Shown: piece after piece, positions 42,650 through 56,119 of the stretch
Layout of the letters: each line of letters starts with the position of its first letter
Numbering within the stretch: the first letter of the stretch is position 1
Source of the DNA: Brassica napus
Taxonomy: Eukaryota; Streptophyta; Magnoliopsida; Brassicales; Brassicaceae
Direction: 5' to 3'
NCBI RefSeq assembly: GCF_020379485.1
Contig: NC_063446.1
Coordinates: forward strand, 20,300,610 to 20,364,609
DNA length: 64,000 nucleotides
Program-made: the position numbers and the translations under genes
The notes under the pieces: model-generated
What the model saw: the letters and a program-made list of their open reading frames with translations, nothing else
Told to the model about the DNA's origin: nothing
Database searches by the model: none

Positions 42650-43971
42650 CTAGATCTCGATCCGCGCAACCGCGCATGTATTTTTTTCAATTTTATATAT
42701 GTATATATTTATTTTAGATCATTAGTAGTATACATTTTTAAAAAGTTGATCATATATTTAAATGATTATATAACTATTTGAGATACAATAATTTAATAAT
42801 TTTTGTAGTTTATATGTTATAATTAATCAATTGTTTAAAACCGTCATATGTATTGTTGCTTCTTATTATATATTTATCTTATTGTATTTGAAAATTATTT
42901 TTTATTTAATTTATGCTAAATTCTGACCTGCCTTTCAAAGCTAAATTTTCTTTTAGTAATATTTTTTTTTATTTTTATTCATTTTAGATAATATATTATT
43001 ATATAAAGAAAAATCTTAATTTTATACATGTATTATATATTTTGCTAATGTTAAGTCATTCTGTCATCGTACTTTATTTTTAACATGAATATTTTATATT
43101 TATGAAAGTAAAATTTATAAAATTTATCAATTTAATATAAATTTATCATTTTCGTTCAATATAATAAATTTATTTTAGTATGATTGATTATGATTATAAA
43201 ATAGATAAAAATCGGATAGAATTCTTCATTTTATAAATGATAATTGAATATTTATTAATGCATAATAATAGTTCATTGCTAATTACAAAATTAGTGAAAA
43301 TATTTACATAAACTTTTTAAAAATTAAAATATTGTTGAAATATTTATCAACAGATTTGTTAGAATATATATATATATATATATATATATAATGAAAATAT
43401 ATCATGATTAAAGTAGTTGCAAATATTTTATATTATTAGCTTTAATGAAATACATGTTAATTTTCATACATGTATTATATAGGTTGCTAATGTTAACCCG
43501 TCTTACCAACATATTATCTTTTTGAACATAAATATTTATAATTATGGAAATAAATTATATATAATTTTACCATATTTAGCTCAATATAATAATTTTCTTT
43601 TAGTATGATTGATTATGATTATATAATAGATAAAAATAGGATATAATTTTTTATTTTTTATTTTATAAACGATAACTGAATATATTAATATATAATAATA
43701 TATCAAAACTAATTAAAAGATTAGTGAAAAAATTTACATATAATTTTTGAAAATTAAGATCTTGTTAAAATCTTTTAAAACAGATTTGTTAGTTTTTTTA
43801 ATATATATATTTAAAATGAAAAGACATCAAAAGATATTAGGATTAAAATAGTTCAAAGATTATATGTGTTATTATTTTTAATAAAATACATTTAATAAAG
43901 TTTCTAAAGGATCGTCCAAATTAAAAAATCACACATAAAATAAGTTATGACTTGTATTTTAATAGAATAGA
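42650..43971 (-). mobile_element. Non-autonomous Helitron
   Basis: On the minus strand it starts TCTATTCTATTAAAATACAA and ends with a GC hairpin (GCGC-loop-GCGC) eight bases before CTAG. The flanking bases are A and T as expected for insertion between A and T. An inner segment at about 42905 (CTGACCTGCCTTTCAAAGCT) looks like a second, older 3' end, so copies may be nested. No Rep/helicase coding sequence is present. Confidence 0.68.
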
Positions 43972-44430
43972 TGCATGCCCGATTAAATGAACACTAATCA
44001 GAGACTAAATATGCATTAAAATCCATATGCTAATTAACTAATATACAAGCCGGCCCTGAAATTATGGTGGCTTGAAATAAAATAAAAAAAAGGGGATTCT
44101 ATTTTATTTTATAAAAAATTCATAAAATTTTGTTTGAAAATAGAAATGTTATACCACCGGTGTATAATAAATAAATACAAATATAATTGTTGAAAAAGAA
44201 CATATTTGTCAAAAAATGAAAAAAACTTGTTAGTGAAAAGGAACTTTTTTTTTTGTTATTTCATGCATTTGAAAATAGGGGAATTGGACTTTTGTTATAT
44301 GCATTTGTTATTGTCAACTGGACCAGGTAATAAATTGAATGTATAATATATAAATTGCAATTGATGTAGAGGCCTGCCAAAATAAAGAACATGAAATCAA
44401 CGTTTCATTGGGTTTGGTCGAGGGCAACCT

Positions 44431-44605
44431 GGCATGTTTATTGGGAAATTCTTAGCGATATAAAAACCGTCTCTTAACTTTTAACTAAAAAAAACTAAGA
44501 ACCGACTCTTGAATAATATATTTAAGAAACGGTTCTTAATTTTTCTTAGTTAAAATTAAGAGACGGTTCTTATATTACGCTAAGAACCTCCTGATAAACA
44601 TGGCC
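44431..44605. mobile_element. MITE with about 50-bp terminal inverted repeats
   Basis: The left arm (GGCATGTTTATTGGGAAATT, CTTAGCGATATAA, ACCGTCTCTTA) is mirrored by the inverted right arm (GGCCATGTTTATC, TTCTTAGCG, ACCGTCTCTTA). It is 175 bp long and non-coding. No clear target duplication was found, so the superfamily stays open. Confidence 0.65.
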
Positions 44606-45240
44606 TTAGTATGGATGGTTGAGTGTTTCTAGAGTAAGTAGCGATGCGTGCATGCGTAAAATGAGCTACAAGAAAGATAAATTAGTGGGCCACCCTATTT
44701 TGACTAGAACGAAGTACTCATAGTTTAAAAGTTAAAAATTTGGGGTATTGCATAAATTCCATTGCACACAAAAAAAGCATAAATTCCTTTTTCTAGATTC
44801 AATTTCTACTAGAAGCAAAATTAGTCGGCCTAGACTTAAAAAGTTCTTTTATGCAGTTTATATGGTAGTTTATTAACAAATAATCTCGATACTCCTGGTA
44901 TTAGTCTAAAGTCATTTAATATTGAATTAGTATATAATTCACTTTATAGCATTAAATGTATTTCTTTTGAAACTGACTAAATCAACCGATAAGACATAAA
45001 ATTTAGAGTCTACCACCATATTTTTTAAGTTTCATCTGCTTTCAATTCAAAATTCTGGTTAAATTTTTAGATAAACAAAAGTAATAAAATATGAATAATA
45101 CTTGTTTTCACCTCTATGGTGAACGCTTAAATTCACTTCATATTTTATTATCAATCAAAGTACGTAGGATTATTGAAAAGATATTAAAATATATATAAAA
45201 AAAAACTAAATAGCTGGAAAAAAAAAGAAACGATGCCAAA
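44606..45240. other. Intergenic, no gene seen
   Basis: AT-rich, with no supported ORF or repeat terminus. Confidence 0.5.
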
Positions 45241-45261
45241 TTTAACGACATCAGCGCTCTT

Positions 45262-45350
45262 AGAAAACCCTAAACTCTAAACCTTAAACCCTAAAACCCT
45301 AAACCATAAAACCCTAAACCCTAAACCCTAAAACTCAAAACCCTATATAT
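45262..45350. repeat. Interstitial telomere-like repeats (CCCTAAA)n, degenerate
   Basis: About ten degenerate copies of AAACCCT/CCCTAAA lie in tandem. They are followed at 45405-45485 by several GGGTTTAGTG/GATTTAGG-like units in the opposite sense. The two halves flank a short AACGTCG-rich palindromic stretch (45375-45408), giving a loose inverted arrangement. Confidence 0.7.
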
Positions 45351-45813
45351 AACCCTATAAATCCTAAGACTTAATGGAACGACGTTGACGTTAACGCCGA
45401 CGTTAGGGTTTAGTGTTGAGGATTTAAGTTTAGAATTCAGGATTTAGTGTTTAAGATTTAGGATTTGGTGTTTATGATTCAAGATTTTGCTAACGATATT
45501 AATGTCGGCGTCTTTCTTTTTCCCAATTATTTTGCATTTTTTAAAAGTTTTAATACATTTTTTATTATTATACATAAAATGTTAATTGGTGATAAGAGTT
45601 GAGGCAAATGGTGAACCCAACTATTTTTCATAAAGTATCACAATCTAATGTACGACCAGTCTATGAATTATAACGATAGACAGTAGTTTATATCAACGTC
45701 ACGAATCACGATTATAACTTACTAAACGACATTGTGAACTAATGTATTACAATTTGTTGTACTATCGGCTATGTGAACCGTTTGCATAGACAAATGTCTA
45801 TTTTAAACTGAAA

Positions 45814-47201
45814 TTAGATCTTGACCCGCACAACAGTGCAGATATTTTTTCAATTTATATACATAGATCTTTATTTTAGATCATTGGTGGTAGACATTTT
45901 TAACGTTAATCATATATTTAAATATTTATATAACTATTTCAAATACAATAATTTCATAGTTTATATGTTATAATTAATCAATTGTTTAAAATCGTCACAT
46001 GCATTTGTCAGTTCTTATTATATATTTATCTTATTGTATTTGCATCTAGTTACTGAAAAAAATTAATATATACATGAAACAACATATCTGAAAATTATTT
46101 TGTGTTTAATTTATACTAAACAACAGCGCGTGTATTTTTTCAATTTATATACATAGATCTTTATTTTAGATCATTGGTGGTAGACATTTTTACGTTAATC
46201 ATATATTTAAATATTTATATAACTATTTCAAATACAATAATTTCATAGTTTATATATTATAATTAATCAATTGTTTAAAATCGTCACATGTATTTGTCAC
46301 TTCTTATTATATATTTATCTTATTGTATTTGCATTTAGTTACTGAAAAAAATTAATATATGCATAAAACAACATGTCTGAAAATTATTTTGTGTTTAATT
46401 TATACTAAATTCTGACCCCCTCCCCCCCCCCCCCTCCGTCTTTCAAAGCTGTATTTTCTTTTAGCAATATTTTTATTTTTATTCATTTTAGATAATATAT
46501 TATTCTGATGTCAAACAAAAAGATAATATATTATTGCATATACAAAATTTTAAGATATGTAAATTTTTTATACATGTATTATATGGTTTATCAATTTATT
46601 ATAATTTATCATATTTAGTTCAATATAATAGTTTATTTAAAATGATTTATTATTATTATAAAATATATAAAAATAAAGTAGAATTGTTATTTTAAATTTT
46701 ATAAACGGTAACTGAATATATATCAATGCATAATAATAATTCTATTTAAAATTAAAATATATCAGTATTAAAGTAGTTACAAATATTTTATATTATTAAC
46801 TTTAGTGAATATATGAAACTTACCAACATAATTTCTTGTTTTATTTCTAAATTTGAAATTTATTTATGGAAGTTAAATTAAATCGGACCTACATAATAGA
46901 GAAGAAATATTTTGAGAAACTATTAAGAACAACAACAAAATATTTTTAAAAGAGAAACTATAAATATATTGTACTTACAAACTAATTTTGTAGTGAATAT
47001 TTTAATTTGAAACAGAAAGGATATTTATATTTTAATTTGAAATAGAAAGGATATTTCTTTCTAACAATCAATATATAAAATGTATTTTGAAAACTAATCA
47101 ATTTAAATGTAACATGACTTTCTAGGAATAGGTCCATTAGGTTCATTTTTAAAAAAATCACACATGAATCAATGTTGTGTCTTCTGTTTTAATATTTAAG
47201 A
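45814..47201 (-). mobile_element. Non-autonomous Helitron with internal tandem duplication
   Basis: The left end TTAGATCTTGACCCGCACAAC is the family's 3' terminus (CTAA variant on the minus strand). The right end reads TCTTAAATATTAAAACAGAA on the minus strand. About 300 bases near the left end (from TTTTTTCAATTTATATACAT) are repeated at 46135-46410. At 46415-46436 a C-rich run replaces the usual hairpin sequence of an inner copy. There is no coding sequence. Confidence 0.62.
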
Positions 47202-48099
47202 TTTACGGGAAATGACATTTAATTTAACACTAGCTTAGATATTTAATTGAGGGTATACTTGTATTTTAGATTTTGGCCATACATCAATGTTAACCTATAT
47301 GTAGTTTTTGGCCATACATATATGTTATATCTAATTATTTGTATGATTTAAATATTTGATTCAATAACCTATACTAAGTCTAATTCATAAAACGTCTGTT
47401 TCAATTAAATTATTGAACCAAAAATGGTAGTGTATCGTCTTTGTCATTGTCATTTTAAATCTGCATTTTCATACACTGTCTTTTTTTTATTTAGGTTTAT
47501 TATGTGTTGTATTGGTGATTTAAATTTTAGTCTTTTGGTTGTATTAGTCCATAACTCTTGGATTATTTACAATGAGTTTTCGGTGTTAATTTTGTTTTTT
47601 GGTAATTTTTCATCTATGATACATCACATTATACATTTAACATTTATACCTGCCACTACAATTGATGATGAACGGATTGGAAATAAACATATGAAATATG
47701 AAATATTTTTTTTTCAATCATTTGTCAGTCATTTAAGTTAATGACATAATTTATTACAATACATATTGCACTTTCAAAACTTCACAAGATAAAAATAGTA
47801 CAAAAATAATGGCATTAATGAATAATGTATAAACTTAGTCTATATAGAAATAAGAATGATTACATTTATACAAAGTATTCATATACTCCTATTATTAAAA
47901 TATAAATTAAACTGATCTCTATAAATAACACAAATCGATTGTACTATCAAAATAGCATTTGTAAACCGATTGTTCATATTGATAGCACATTTTTTAATCA
48001 TATGGTACAAAGTTTTAAATTGAAAATCATATCTGTTAGAGATCCAAGATTTAATTGAAAAATATTTATATCAAATTAATATCATAAAATTAATAAAAA
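47202..48099. other. AT-rich, no gene seen
   Basis: A frame of 105 codons at 47424-47741 has no family features and random AT-rich composition, so I do not call it a gene. Confidence 0.45.
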
Positions 48100-48508
48100 A
48101 TTGTACATTGCTTTAATTATAATTAAAATTATTTAGATATTTAAAAGGTTTGTTTTAGTGAAAAAATGAAATATACATTTTTCCAAAGACGAAATAAATA
48201 AAATATTTTAAGGGTTTTTAGTGAAAAATTAAAAATATATTTATATTTTAAATAAATACTAAATTAATTAAATAATTAAAATAAAAGGTTTATTTTAATG
48301 AAAAAAAAAAAATTATATTGTAAAAAAGTATGAAAAGATTTTATTCAGATGCAAATTTAAAGAAAATAAAAGAATATCTTTTTGATTAGTTGGTTTTAAA
48401 ATAATTCAAATATTTATACAAAAAATTGTTTAAGCAATTTTCTAAGTGGTGGTCCAAATAAAAAATCACACATGAAATAAGTCATGACTTCTATTTTAAT
48501 AGATAAGA
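48100..48508 (-). mobile_element. Helitron 5' part, truncated
   Basis: The right end reads TCTTATCTATTAAAATAGAA on the minus strand and is followed by the family's GTGTGATTTTTTATTTGGAC box. Similarity to the right parts of the copies at 43.9 and 57.3 kb extends leftwards, but no CTAG/hairpin end was found. The left boundary is approximate. Confidence 0.45.
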
Positions 48509-50227
48509 TTTCTATTGGGTTATTTTAATCAAATGCCGATGATGCTTTTTAACTAACAGAAATTCAAAAACAAACAAAAAACTATAAACCACATAAGAAA
48601 ATAGTTTTTTTTACACCAAATAGCTATTCTATTATTCAAACCTGAGATATTCTGGATAAACAGACCCAAATAAAACAAACAATGTATCAAAGTTTTCTAT
48701 AAAAAGATCGTGCGTACCTATCTAGAGAATCAACAATTATCTAGAGAATCAACAATTCCATTTTGTGCTGTTGGAATGTGAAAAATGTCGAAGTTCGAAA
48801 AACATAACAGATAAAGAAAATAGTTAACCAATCAATTTCTTTACTGAATAATGATTTGGCATGATGATTATCATATTACAATCGTCGATGGAATAATTGT
48901 ATTTTATATCTCTCCTATAGCTACTACCCGTGAACCAAATATTTGGCATCCTTGACCTTATAAAACAGATACCACCAATACACGAAACATATAATTCGAT
49001 AGAGAAACTAACATGGCTGATTTTGTCGTTATAATAACTTTATATACTATAATATAGCTGGATCTAACAACTTTATATCTTCTTATAAATTAATCATATT
49101 GAAGGCAGGGCTAGAAAAATATCTCTTAATTTTGATTTGATTCATTATTCGTTTCGATTCGAAATGAAAAATCCGAAGATGCATAATTTTACAAAAATAA
49201 AGAAAATAATATTTAATATCCATAAGAAATGAAACAAATCACAAATACGTACTAATATTTTTAGAAACAGATATCCGATATATTATATACATATATTTAA
49301 AGTATTATATATAGTATAATTATTACATTTTAAGTATTTTTACAATTTTTATTTATTAAATTGATTATTTTAGTTATTAGAGTTTGAAAAATAAATAACA
49401 TTTATTTGTACTAAAATATTATTTTATTTGTACGGTTAAAATCAGATATATGGTTAAAAATATATAATTTTCCGGAGATCCGAGTAGCAATAGATCAAAC
49501 AAAATCAAATAATTGATTATTCGGACAAAACATATCGGATCACAAATACTTTAAAGAACTGGATATTTGATTTGTATGAACCCTAACTGAAGGTAGCTGT
49601 CTTTTCAAACTTGTGATTCAGAAACTAATATGAAATTTCTTAATCTCAAACAAAAAGAATTAATTTTTTTCACAATATTGAATTTTGATTTTATTTCAAT
49701 TTTTTTTTATAAATCATCTAATAATTTGACAAATCCTAAAAATTAAAAAAAAAACTTTTTGTTTAGTAGATTTGCCTTTCATTCCACAAACTCTTAAATT
49801 ATAGAGCTGGTCACATGAGATCAAAACGTCCTGTCACAATTTGAACTAAAAACCCACATATTATATTACTGACAAAATATTTATAGTATTTTTTTCTTGT
49901 AACCCTTGTTATATGGAATTATTTAATCTAGTTTATCAATTTGGGATTTAAAAAGTTGAACGGATATTTAACAATTTTAAAAGAAGCCAGAAATTTGTCT
50001 TCGTGTGAGATTAAGTATTAACTAAATAATGCTTTAAAATAATTGTGTTATAAGTTTGCCCCGTGACAAAGGAATTCGTTGAAGGATTAAGATATGTTCA
50101 CATGGACAATCGTGAACGAATAAAGAACAATCATTCCATTCTAAATACGCCCAAATGGTGTTTAAATAAAATGGTGTTTAAATAAAATGGATTTTGCAAA
50201 ATGACTCAAAAATTGATGTCAAATTCG
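48509..50227. other. AT-rich intergenic, no gene seen
   Basis: No supported ORF. Scattered ATCCGA/TCGGAT motifs at 49140-49570 recall the ATCCGGAT field at 17.5 kb. At about 50150-50185 ATGGTGTTTAAATAAA occurs twice in tandem. Confidence 0.45.
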
Positions 50228-50485
50228 ACGGGTATGAATGGTGACCGGGGAATGATGGGGAATAATGCATTCCCTAACGTTCGTATAAAAAATAACCATT
50301 CGCAAGGAATAATAATTCATTCTCATTCCCTCTCGTTCCTGTTTTTGTAGAGAATTAAAAGATAAAATTATTCCTTGTTAAATTTGAGAAGGAACAACCA
50401 TTCATTTTCATTCCTGCTATTTTTTTCCCATATATTCCTTTTCTGTTTGTTCCTCTTGTTTCCCGAATGGTCACCAGTCAGACAT
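50228..50485. mobile_element. Probable MITE (hAT-like termini)
   Basis: The left end contains ATGGTGACCGGGGAATG and the inverted right end TGGTGACCATTCGGGAAAC. The interior has several inverted copies of GGAATGA/TCATTCC. No clear 8-bp duplication was confirmed. It is non-coding. Confidence 0.4.
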
Positions 50486-50904
50486 TTTCCAATATTTACA
50501 AAATGTCACTACAATTTTTTCTTTAAAATTTTTTACAAAAAACATAAACACCCTAAACATTTTTCATATTTACAAAAATGACACTAACATCAATTTCTCT
50601 AACCACCATAAACAATCATTTTAAATCTTTTAAAGCTCAAACATTCAATTTCCATCTCTTTTGTTTTCATTATACACCAACAAAACTTCATTTCTTCTCA
50701 TTTTCTTTTCACTTTCATCTAAAACCACTCAGAACTTTCATTTTCATAGATCCAATTTTATATTTTGGTGATTTTCACCAAAAAAATCGTCAAAAAGTTT
50801 TTTTTTGCTCATGTTCAAAGTTTGGACGGTGATTTTTTTTTAAATGAGCTTACACCGAAAAATGTAACTATTTACATGGTTTTCGTTACTATTTAAATAT
50901 TTTT

Positions 50905-51990
50905 CGCAATAGTAGACTGTTTTGTATGTCTACGCATATCTATAGACTTACTAAGCGGTTGCTTGTCAACGCACAAGTTAGCTTTACAATTGACCAAACT
51001 TATATTTTTGCAATGCAGCCTTTACTAGAATTCTATGTCTTTATCGTTGAAAACAAAAAAAAATATGAAAGACTTACGAAGAAGTCCACATATAAGAGAT
51101 TAGTTTTGGATTTAACCAAAATTTTGATTTTTAATAGCAGACTTCATCGGAAATCTATAAGAGGTCAATTTTGCATTTGACCAGAATTTTGATTTTTTTT
51201 GTAGACTTCGTATGAAATCTACTCTACAAAGATATGTTAGTTTTGTGGTTGACTAGATTGTTAAAATATTGATCAAAAACCATTTAAAGTGTAGACTACA
51301 TAAAATGTCTACTGATCTTAGGAAAAAACGTAGACTACATATAAAATCTCTTATTTTATTTTGGCCAGACACAAAAGTAATTTAATTTAAAAATATTATA
51401 ATTTTTGTAATATTTAACATTAGTAGACTACACCCTAAAAGCGAAGTCTACTATAGCTAAATAAAGTAGAATTCATAGTCTACTAAACCCTAAACTACAA
51501 ACCCCAAATCCTAAATGTCCATTAACCAAAACTCTTAATTCATTATGTATCAAATATAAAATATTGTAAAGTATAAATTACTAAACATTTAAACGTAATG
51601 TAAGTTAATAAAAAAATATAAATCGAAAATCTAACCTTAAAGATACATACATCTTTGTAACCGCCACTGTTTCACCGGCAACGGCAACAGTGTTACTGTT
51701 CCGATCCCCTTTTTGAGCTGATTTAATGAAATTTTATATTTTAAAAAAATCATAGGCATTGTTGAACACATGATTATCAAATCAATATACATTATTTTAA
51801 TTTTTTTAATCGTATTAAATTTTAATTCATATACCTCATATTGGTTCTTGTATTGATGGTTTATAATAAATTTCACACAAATTTTGTTTTATACATTTTA
51901 AAAATAAAATTATTATATCAAATTACAACGTAGACTTCAGAATAAGTCTAATATGTAGAGTTCTTAGGAAGTCTACACATTGTAAACTTC
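50905..51990. repeat. GTAGACT/AGTCTAC repeat field
   Basis: Repeated short inverted pairs such as GTAGACTTC ... GAAGTCTAC and GTAGACTAC occur at about 50910, 51130, 51201, 51290, 51335, 51422, 51450, 51930 and 51970. The phrase TTTTGCATTTGACC at 51168 also occurs in the foldback of the intact MULE (39599). The layout, with short palindromes spaced by AT-rich DNA, resembles the non-coding parts of that element. No coding sequence was recognised. Confidence 0.5.
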
Positions 51991-52257
51991 TTTCTGTCAA
52001 ATGTAGACTTTCAAAGGAGGAAATCATAAACTAACTTCTTGGTTTTTTGTTTGGTCATAAAGAGTAAATAATAATTTGTCACCTCTTTAAATTAATTTTG
52101 CATTTGATTAAATATGAGATCTACTTTTGTTTGACTAAAAAAAAAGAGATCTACTTTTGTATTTCAAATCGATTGCACATCCCCCTTAAGTAAATGTATC
52201 CATTCACCTATTTTGGTTATATATCATGGAGAATTAGCCAAAACCTATAAAAATAAT

Positions 52258-53833
52258 GGAAAAATGTCAAAACGGAACAAAAATTCAACATGATTGTCCT
52301 TTTGATATAATACTATCATTAAAGTGTCTATTTAATATATTTTTTTCATAATCCCAAAACTAACCCCTGATTAATAAAATTAATCAAATAAATACATTTT
52401 AAAAGTATTTAAATATTAAAAAACGAATTAAAAATAAAAATTAAATTAAAAATATTTTTTATATATATAATTTTAAGTCAACATTTTAGAATCTATTAAT
52501 AAAAATAAAAAATAATACATTAATGTTTTATATTAATATAAGAAATTTGATATAAACAATTGGATTCAAAATAATTATATAAATAAATGCATTAATAAAA
52601 ACAAATGAATATATTAATAAAAATTTAATTAACATAAAGAGCACACAAATTTTTTTTAATATTTATTTTTTTATAAAAATTTTACATTTAAATTTACAAA
52701 CAGATATTTCCAAAATATTGACTAAAAGTTTCTAGTCGATATTCAACAATTTTTAGTGTATGTTAAATATTTTATAAATTATTTAAATATCTTAAACTTT
52801 GATTAAATATTTTAAATGTTTAATCATATTTGATAAATAATTGTGTATTTAAAAAAAAATATAATAAGTAACACTTATATACTAATATTTTTACGATACT
52901 TATATACTTAAATTCAATTATTACTTTTAACATATAATGTAAATTAAAAATAAAATATTCTCATGCATAGCATGGACAATAACATTTATATATTCCCTGT
53001 TATATACACAATTGAATTTCAAATAATTCTATAAATAAATATATTTGTAAAAATAAAAATAAATATACATATATAATTTGTAGTCGATATATTTTTGTAA
53101 ATAAATAAAAAAACATTGAATATATATATGTTTGTAAACATATCAAAAAATCAAAAATATATGTTTGTAACGTTTTAGGCAATCACAAAGATTACAAATA
53201 TTTTTAGAATATTTTTGTGACCAAATATACACATTTTAGGAAGTTAGAATATTTCAAATATTTTTAGAATATTTTCTTAAATGAAATTTCCTAAATTTTC
53301 GCTAAAATCCGGTTTTCTTATCCGTAGAAGACACTTTTTACACTGCATAGAACGAAGACAAAAATCTCATAAGCAGATTCTACCTAATGTAGCCGTCAGA
53401 GTAATGTCTAGATTTCACATTTCGGGAGTTGTAGAATACGTAATAAAAATAGAAGTTGCATTCGACAGAAAAGTAGAAGTTCATTCGAGAGAAAAATAGC
53501 TATCTTTACAATTAGTAGAATTCACATTCCCCCTATTTATAACTTTAAGTAAAAGTAGATTGTTCGTTTAAAAAAAAGTAGACGAACTTATTTAATCTAG
53601 AATTCACTTTCTACTAACCAATTTTTCGTAGAAGATAAATTATACTTTCAGTTTGTGTATATGGGTGTTTTATCAATTGTTTCTATTTTTTACAATTTTT
53701 TTTGACTCATAAAACTATTTATTTCATTAACTTTTAGAATTGGAAAGGGTAAAAAAGAGAAAAAATGGACACAAAAGTTTTTATACTAAAAGGATAACCA
53801 TACTGAATTTTTGTTCCGTTTTGACAATTTTCC
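52258..53833. mobile_element. Non-autonomous element with about 50-bp terminal inverted repeats
   Basis: The left end (GGAAAAATGTC, then AAAACGGAACAAAAATTCA) is mirrored by the inverted right end (GGAAAATTGTCAAAACGG, GAACAAAAATTCA). The right third contains GTAGAAT/ATTCTAC-like pairs as in the neighbouring repeat field. The length of the ends suggests a Mutator-like element, but a 9-bp duplication could not be confirmed. No transposase is present. Confidence 0.6.
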
Positions 53834-53929
53834 TTAAATATAATCAAGTCGAGTTGTGGTTGAAAGTTATAGAAACAAAATATAGTGAAAGTGGCGGATT
53901 TTTCTGTTGTGAAAAACTTGTTTGATATA

Positions 53930-56100
53930 GATTTGGGATGATACCAATATCTGCCTAATTCCTAAAACGGAGAAGCCCAATGAAATGTCTAAGTTCAGAC
54001 CGATCAGCCTGTGCAATGTCAGCTATAAGATTATATCTAAGGTCTTATGCCAAAGATTCTAGAAGGTTCTTCCTCAAAGAATATGTGAAACCCAGTCAGT
54101 CTTTGTTGCGGGTAGACAGATAACTGACAATATAATGATAGCTCAGGAGATGTTCCATGCGCTGAGAACTAAACCAGCTGGGAGAGTCAAGATAATGGCC
54201 ATCAAAACAGATATGAGTAAAGCATATGATGGAATGGAATGGTCTTTCATCGAGGCGGTTATGCGGAAGATGGGTTTCTCAGAGATTTGGATTGGCTGGA
54301 TTATGCGATGCATCACCTCGGTTAAGTATAAAGTCCTGATGAATGGAGAACCAAGGGGAAATATTGTTCCAGGGAGAGGTTTAAGTCAAGGAGATCTTTT
54401 TTCTCCTTTCATATTTATTCTATGCACGGAAGCGCTCGTTAGCCTTCTTAATCAAGCAGAGAATCAAGGGAAAATAACGGGGATGCGCGTCGCACGCGCT
54501 AGCCCCTCGGTATCACACCTTCTCTTTGCTGATGATAGTCTTTTCTTATGTAAGGCGGAGCCCCGTGAATGTGAAGAAGTTATGAAAGTAGTCAGGAAGT
54601 ATGGAAAAGCGTCAGGCCAATGCATTAATTTTGAGAAGTCCTCATTACTCTTTGGTAAGAGGATCACGGTGAATGATAGACAACAAATCAAAGACACTCT
54701 CGGGATTCAGAGTGAAGGGGGAATGGGAAAGTACCTGGGAATACCAGAAGATATTAGCGGATCCAAGTGCAGGCTTTTCGCTTTCCTAAAAGAAAAATTA
54801 TTACATCGAGTGAACGGTTGGACAGGTAGATGGCTATCGAAAGGAGGAAAAGAAGTTCTGATCAAATCTATTCTCTTAGCTCTTCCCACATACGTAATGT
54901 CAAGCTTCTTACTCCCTTTGGACATTTGTGAGAACCTTGCAAGTGCCATTGCACAGTTTTGGTGGAGTTCAAACCCGCCAAAAAGAGGGATTCACTGGGC
55001 TAAATGGGAAAAGATGTGTGCTCCTAGAGAGGAGGGTGGAGTGGGATTCCGCATGATCCATGAATTTAATTTAGCACTGCTAGCGAAACAACTCTGGCGC
55101 CTTGTTCAGTATCCGGATTCATTAGTAGCGAGAGTCCTTAAAGGGAAATATTACCGCCTCAGTTCGCCCTTGAGAATTGCTGCGGTGGATAATCCATCCT
55201 ACGTGTGGACGAGTATTTCATCAGCGAAGAAGCTTTTGCTTTTGGGTATTAGGAGTAAAGTGCACTCAGGATATGAAATCAATGTCTGGCAGAATCCGTG
55301 GATTACTTGGACGCCAGCTAGGCCAGCCCGTCCTAGGGTACCAGTCGTAAATCCAAAAATGCTTGTAAGTAGCCTTATGAACTCGGAATCAAAGGAATGG
55401 GACGCTAGGATACTGGCACAGTATGTTGAGCAAGAGGATATACAGCTGATTATGAGTTTGGCCATAAGCCCAACGCATCGCAAGGATTCTTTTTGCTGGA
55501 GTTACACTAAAAACGGCCAATACACGGTTAAGTCTGGGTATTGGGTTGCTACAAATATATTGAATGCGGAGGAGGAAACTGAAGTTACACAACCTAGCAT
55601 CACTGAACTTTAAGCCTTTGCTTGGAAAGTGAACGCACCTCAGAAAATTCGCCATCTTATATGGCAATTAATTTCGGGACAGGTAACAGTAACAAAGGAA
55701 CTTAATACATCGCAATCTGCGGTGTGATAATTACTGCCTAAGATGTGGAGAGCCAGAGGAAAATATAACCCACGCGATCTTTGAATGTCCACCAGCTACA
55801 AGCATGGGAACTATCATCTACGCCGTCAAACACCCAAACTTTCCCCATATCGAGTATGTACGATATGTTATGACCATTTGACAAGATCTTCAGGATGTTC
55901 CAAAAAAATTCCTCTGCTCCGTTACCTCTTGATTCGGCTGGATCAGCCGTAATTCTTTGAGACACATACAATATAAATATGAAGAATACTTCTCCTTACA
56001 AAAATATGGGAGCAGATACGAGTAACAAGCTGAATGCTCGGATGTATGTAACGATATGGTTCTCTCTAGCAACACCTCCACAAAGCTTTTTCATATTGCT
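53930..56100 (+). pseudogene. LINE reverse transcriptase, 5'-truncated, with stops
   Basis: The main frame 54135-55613 (492 aa) carries the non-LTR RVT_1 domain: TDMSKAYDGMEWSFIEAV, GLSQGDLFSPFIF and the catalytic LLFADDSLFL. Upstream codons from about 53930 ([20 protein letters not shown]) belong to the same domain but include a stop near 54058. Downstream of the stop at 55611 the zf-RVT region continues in two frames (FAWKVNAPQKIRHLIWQL; CLRCGEPEENITHAIFECP). No endonuclease, ORF1 or poly-A tail was seen. It is a dead retroposon, cut on the right by the Helitron at 56120. Confidence 0.9.
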
Positions 56101-56119
56101 CGTCATTTAAACATAAACA

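Noticed and set aside
47424..47741. 105-codon AT-rich frame
   Set aside because: Composition is typical of random AT-rich DNA (F, I, L, Y rich); there is no motif and the frame is not conserved in neighbouring repeat copies.
50375..51180. Three consecutive 68-84-codon frames on the plus strand
   Set aside because: They lie in a MITE-like region and the GTAGACT repeat field; composition is low-complexity and no family is recognisable.
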